DNA of 7,710 nt from Lachnospiraceae bacterium UBA3282 (GTDB lineage Bacteria > Bacillota > Clostridia > Lachnospirales > Lachnospiraceae), in NCBI GenBank assembly GCA_002361735.1, contig DETS01000120.1, positions 18,230-25,939 on the forward strand. The letters run 5' to 3'. Position 1 is the first letter of the stretch; each line of letters starts with the position of its first letter. The position numbers and the translations under genes were made by a program. This document shows positions 5,241 to 7,710 of this stretch, piece after piece. The notes under the pieces are model-generated. The model searched no databases, was not told the origin of the DNA, and was given only the letters and a program-made list of their open reading frames with translations.

Positions 5241-6578
5241 TTATTCTTTTTCCTTTCTCTCTCTGACAAAGAATTTCAGAGGCGTCCCCACAAACCCGAA
5301 GGTATCCCGAATCTGATTTTCCAGATACCGCAGATAGGAGAAATGCATCAGTTCCTTATCGTTCACAAAAATCACAAAAGTAGGGGGCTTGACAGCCACC
5401 TGCGTCGTATAGTAGATACGCAGTCGTTTCCCCTTATCGGACGGGGGCTGTTGAAGCGCCACCGCCTCCGTCACGATCTCGTTCAACACACCTGTGGCAA
5501 TACGCATGGAATGATTCTCATTCACCGCATCGATCACATCATACAGTTTCATCAGGCGCTGCCCGCTCACTGCCGAAATGAACATGATCTCCGCATAGGA
5601 CATAAAGGATAACACCTGCCTTATTTTCTGCGTGTACTCTTTGACGGTCTTATTATCCTTCTCCACGGCATCCCACTTATTGACCGCAATAATCACGGCT
5701 TTTCCTCTGTCATGAGCGATTCCCGCGATCTTAGCATCCTGTTCCGTCACGCCCTCCACCGCGTCGATCACAAGCACCGCGATATCCGCACGCTCGACCG
5801 CAGACACCGTGCGGATGATCATGTACCGCTCCAGTTCCTCTTTGATCTTATTTTTTCTCCGCAGTCCTGCCGTGTCAATAAAGACATATTCTTTCCCGTT
5901 ATGGGTGATTTCCGTATCCACCGCGTCTCTGGTCGTTCCCGCGATATCAGAGACGATCAGGCGGTTTTCCCCAATCAGGCGGTTGATAATGGAAGACTTT
6001 CCGACATTGGGTTTGCCGACGATAGCGACCTTGATACGGTCGTCGTCTTCTTCCTCCGCCACTTCCTCTCCGAAATGAGTGAGCACCTCATCCAAAAGCT
6101 CACCAAATCCAAGCTTATTGACGGAAGAAATGGGAAAAGGCTCTCCGATGCCCAAATTATAAAACTCATAAACATCCGCCATGTATTTCTGAAAGTTGTC
6201 CACCTTATTGACTGCCAAAACCACAGGCTTTTTGGCGCGCCTGAGCATGTCTGCCACCTGTGCATCCGCATCCTGCAGCCCCTGCTTCACATCCACCAGA
6301 AAAATGATCACATCCGCCGTATCAATGGCGATCTGCGCCTGTTCCCGCATCTGCGAAAGAATGATATCCTTGCTGTCGGGCTCGATGCCGCCGGTATCAA
6401 TGAGAGTAAAGTTTCGGTCAAGCCATGAGACATCCGCATAAATGCGGTCTCTGGTGATCCCCGGTGTGTCCTTTACGATTGCTATCTTTTCACCTGCCAA
6501 AGCGTTGAACAGCGTGGATTTCCCAACATTGGGTCTCCCCACCACCGCCACGATCGGCTTGGTACTTTGTTTGCTCAT
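5241..6578 (-). CDS. der: Ribosome biogenesis GTPase Der (EngA)
   Basis: Der has two GTPase domains in tandem and helps assemble the 50S ribosomal subunit. Domain 1 has GRPNVGKS (14-21), DTPGITRDR (37-45), DTGG (61-64) and NKVD (124-127). An acidic linker EEVAEEEDDD (171-180) follows. Domain 2 has GKPNVGKS (188-195), DIAGTTRD (211-218), DTAG (235-238), NKWD (300-303) and SAVSG (335-339). A KH-like RNA-binding domain fills about 355-440. The 445-residue length is normal and no motif is damaged. The ATG at 6578 has GGAG 7 nt upstream and a consensus promoter about 45 nt away. It is the first gene of the leftward cluster with plsY and gpsA. Confidence 0.98.
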   Translation of the reverse strand: MSKQSTKPIVAVVGRPNVGKSTLFNALAGEKIAIVKDTPGITRDRIYADVSWLDRNFTLIDTGGIEPDSKDIILSQMREQAQIAIDTADVIIFLVDVKQGLQDADAQVADMLRRAKKPVVLAVNKVDNFQKYMADVYEFYNLGIGEPFPISSVNKLGFGELLDEVLTHFGEEVAEEEDDDRIKVAIVGKPNVGKSSIINRLIGENRLIVSDIAGTTRDAVDTEITHNGKEYVFIDTAGLRRKNKIKEELERYMIIRTVSAVERADIAVLVIDAVEGVTEQDAKIAGIAHDRGKAVIIAVNKWDAVEKDNKTVKEYTQKIRQVLSFMSYAEIMFISAVSGQRLMKLYDVIDAVNENHSMRIATGVLNEIVTEAVALQQPPSDKGKRLRIYYTTQVAVKPPTFVIFVNDKELMHFSYLRYLENQIRDTFGFVGTPLKFFVRERKEKE

Positions 6579-6622
6579 GCCAAATCTCCATACATTTCCT
6601 GTTTCCTACCATATACCGCTTG

Positions 6623-6651
6623 ATTATACAAAATCTCGGCTCTCTTGTAAA
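6623..6651 (-). promoter_or_regulatory. Sigma-A-type promoter of the der-plsY-gpsA cluster
   Basis: On the minus strand TTTACA (6651-6646) and TATAAT (6628-6623) are separated by exactly 17 bp. Predicted transcription starts near 6616, giving a leader of roughly 38 nt before the der ATG, too short for a riboswitch. Confidence 0.82.
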
Positions 6652-6754
6652 GCAGAACGCGCGTTTTCCGTCATGCGTCCGCCGCATAATGCTTCAAAAA
6701 TCTTTTCGCCCGCAAAGTCTATGGAAATCAACGGGGAAAAGACATGGAATCCGC

Positions 6755-6784
6755 TTGACACACTCCCCATAGAAATGATATAAA
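6755..6784 (+). promoter_or_regulatory. Promoter of the PRPP synthetase gene
   Basis: TTGACA (6755-6760, perfect) and TATAAA (6779-6784) are 18 bp apart, with a TGA extended -10 at 6776-6778. Transcription would start near 6791, giving a leader of about 68 nt. It diverges from the der promoter, about 100 bp away. Confidence 0.8.
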
Positions 6785-6798
6785 ATCCTTGTAAGGAA

Positions 6799-6814
6799 CT
6801 CATTTTTGAATGAG
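6799..6814 (+). promoter_or_regulatory. Small hairpin in the PRPP synthetase leader
   Basis: CTCATT and AATGAG form a perfect 6-bp stem around a TTTG loop, close to the predicted 5' end of the transcript. CCTT-GT-AAGG (6787-6796) sits at the likely start point. No T run follows, so it is not a terminator. It could stabilise the 5' end. No known riboswitch is recognised. Confidence 0.4.
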
Positions 6815-6858
6815 CAGCAAAACAGTTACCGCAAATGATATCGGAGAGACCTTAAATC

Positions 6859-7710
6859 ATGCCTAACACAGAACAGCTCGAACATTCCATGCCGGTGGCG
6901 GCAGTCAAACTGCTTGCGCCAAAAGCGGCCCTTCCCCTGGCTGAAAAAATCAACAGCCATCTGGTGGAATACCGCAGGAATCTGAAAAATAACGTAAAAA
7001 ATGACCCTGCCTTTCATGGTTACATGGAAGACAATTATCTCATGGAGGTGGAGTGTCCACGCTTTGGCACAGGCGAAGGTAAGGCGATCCTGCATGACTC
7101 TGTGCGCGGCAAAGACATCTTTCTTTTAACGGACGTCTGTAACCACAGCATCACCTACAGCATGAACGGCTTCACGAATCATATGTCGCCCGATGATCAC
7201 TATCAGGACTTAAAGCGGATCATCTCCGCCATAAACGGCAAGGCGCACCGCATCAATGTCATCATGCCCTTTCTCTACGAGGGCCGACAGCATAAAAGAA
7301 ACGGGCGCGAATCCTTAGACTGCGCTTACGCGATCAAAGAGCTGATGGACATGGGTGTCTCCAACTTCATCACCTTCGATGCCCATGATCCCAGAGTACA
7401 AAACTCCGTTCCCATCAAAGGCTTTGACAACTTTACCCCGCCCTACCAGTTCATCCGTTCGCTCCTGCGCATGGAAAAGAACCTTATCATCGACAAAGAA
7501 CACACCATCGTCATCAGCCCCGACGAGGGCGCGCTTGACAGAGCCGTGTACTTTGCAAACGTGCTGAGTGTGGACACGGGCATGTTCTATAAACGCAGAG
7601 ATTATTCCACCATCGTGGATGGCAAGAATCCCATTGTTGCACATGAGTTTTTGGGAGACAACATCGACGGCAAAGACGTGATCGTAATCGACGATATGAT
7701 CTCCTCCGGC
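6859..7710 (+). CDS. prs: Ribose-phosphate pyrophosphokinase (PRPP synthetase), 5' part
   Basis: PRPP synthetase joins ATP and ribose-5-phosphate to give PRPP for purine, pyrimidine, histidine and NAD synthesis. The first 284 residues are in the window; the frame is open to the edge. Recognisable are YEGRQHKR (140-147), ITFDAHDPRVQ (171-181, like the ITxDLHxxQ segment of classical enzymes), VISPDEGALDRAVYFAN (218-234), the KRR loop (245-247) and the start of the PRPP-binding loop VIVIDDMISSG (274-284). The N terminus is longer than in classical Prs (about 90 residues before TDVCNHSITYSM), matching the roughly 390-residue Clostridia form. In that form DDMISSG replaces DDMxDTG. The ATG at 6859 fits the family N terminus (SMPVAAVKLL); GGAG lies about 12 nt upstream, rather far. 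Clostridia can carry more than one prs, so it may be a paralog. Confidence 0.9.
   Translation, partial: MPNTEQLEHSMPVAAVKLLAPKAALPLAEKINSHLVEYRRNLKNNVKNDPAFHGYMEDNYLMEVECPRFGTGEGKAILHDSVRGKDIFLLTDVCNHSITYSMNGFTNHMSPDDHYQDLKRIISAINGKAHRINVIMPFLYEGRQHKRNGRESLDCAYAIKELMDMGVSNFITFDAHDPRVQNSVPIKGFDNFTPPYQFIRSLLRMEKNLIIDKEHTIVISPDEGALDRAVYFANVLSVDTGMFYKRRDYSTIVDGKNPIVAHEFLGDNIDGKDVIVIDDMISSG

Noticed and set aside
5712..6428. Long rightward open frame opposite der
   Set aside because: It lies wholly inside der on the other strand, has no ribosome site or family resemblance, and der is unambiguous.
6676..6690. ATGCG/CGCAT inverted repeat between der and prs
   Set aside because: A 5-bp stem without a T run or repeated occurrence is within chance expectation.
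7315..7644. Leftward open frame opposite the PRPP synthetase gene
   Set aside because: It is antisense to a strongly recognisable reading frame and has no domain.

Overview
The window looks like chromosomal DNA from a Clostridia member, most likely a Lachnospiraceae-type Firmicute. I judge this from the der-plsY-gpsA housekeeping cluster, the long divergent type of PRPP synthetase, the Shine-Dalgarno-rich starts, and the accessory families present (Rpn-type PD-(D/E)XK nuclease, GHKL kinase with LytTR regulator). This is inference from gene content; no rRNA or other taxonomic marker is present.

Right half (about 3421-7710), core genes. A leftward cluster der -> plsY -> gpsA starts from a clear sigma-A-type promoter at 6623-6651. 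It encodes a ribosome-assembly GTPase and two enzymes of phospholipid precursor synthesis: GpsA makes glycerol-3-phosphate and PlsY acylates it. Divergent from der, with its own promoter, is the 5' part of a PRPP synthetase gene that runs off the right edge.

Middle (2749-3396), an AT-rich MntA/HepT-type toxin-antitoxin pair. The two genes overlap by 11 nt, start only 24 bp after gpsA in the same direction, and end in a terminator that overlaps the toxin stop codon. They look like an acquired module riding at the end of the housekeeping operon.

Left half (1-2720), accessory and decaying. A leftward two-component system has a broken LytTR response regulator: an internal out-of-frame deletion leaves the start of the receiver joined to the very end of the DNA-binding domain. 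The GHKL histidine kinase behind it still has its key motifs. Left of this, a rightward Rpn-family nuclease gene has its own promoter and terminator.

Five copies of an 18-bp sequence (type TTGCACCAAATGACTATA) punctuate this half: a pair at the left edge (21-bp period), a single copy just after the kinase stop codon, and a pair in front of the broken regulator (20-bp period). Period and position fit direct-repeat operators of LytTR-type regulators. They also mark every module boundary, and the Rpn gene lies between two longer diverged direct repeats (7-74 and 1038-1086) that contain the boxes. The most interesting question is what reads these boxes now that the local regulator is broken, and whether they also serve as recombination points where cargo genes enter.
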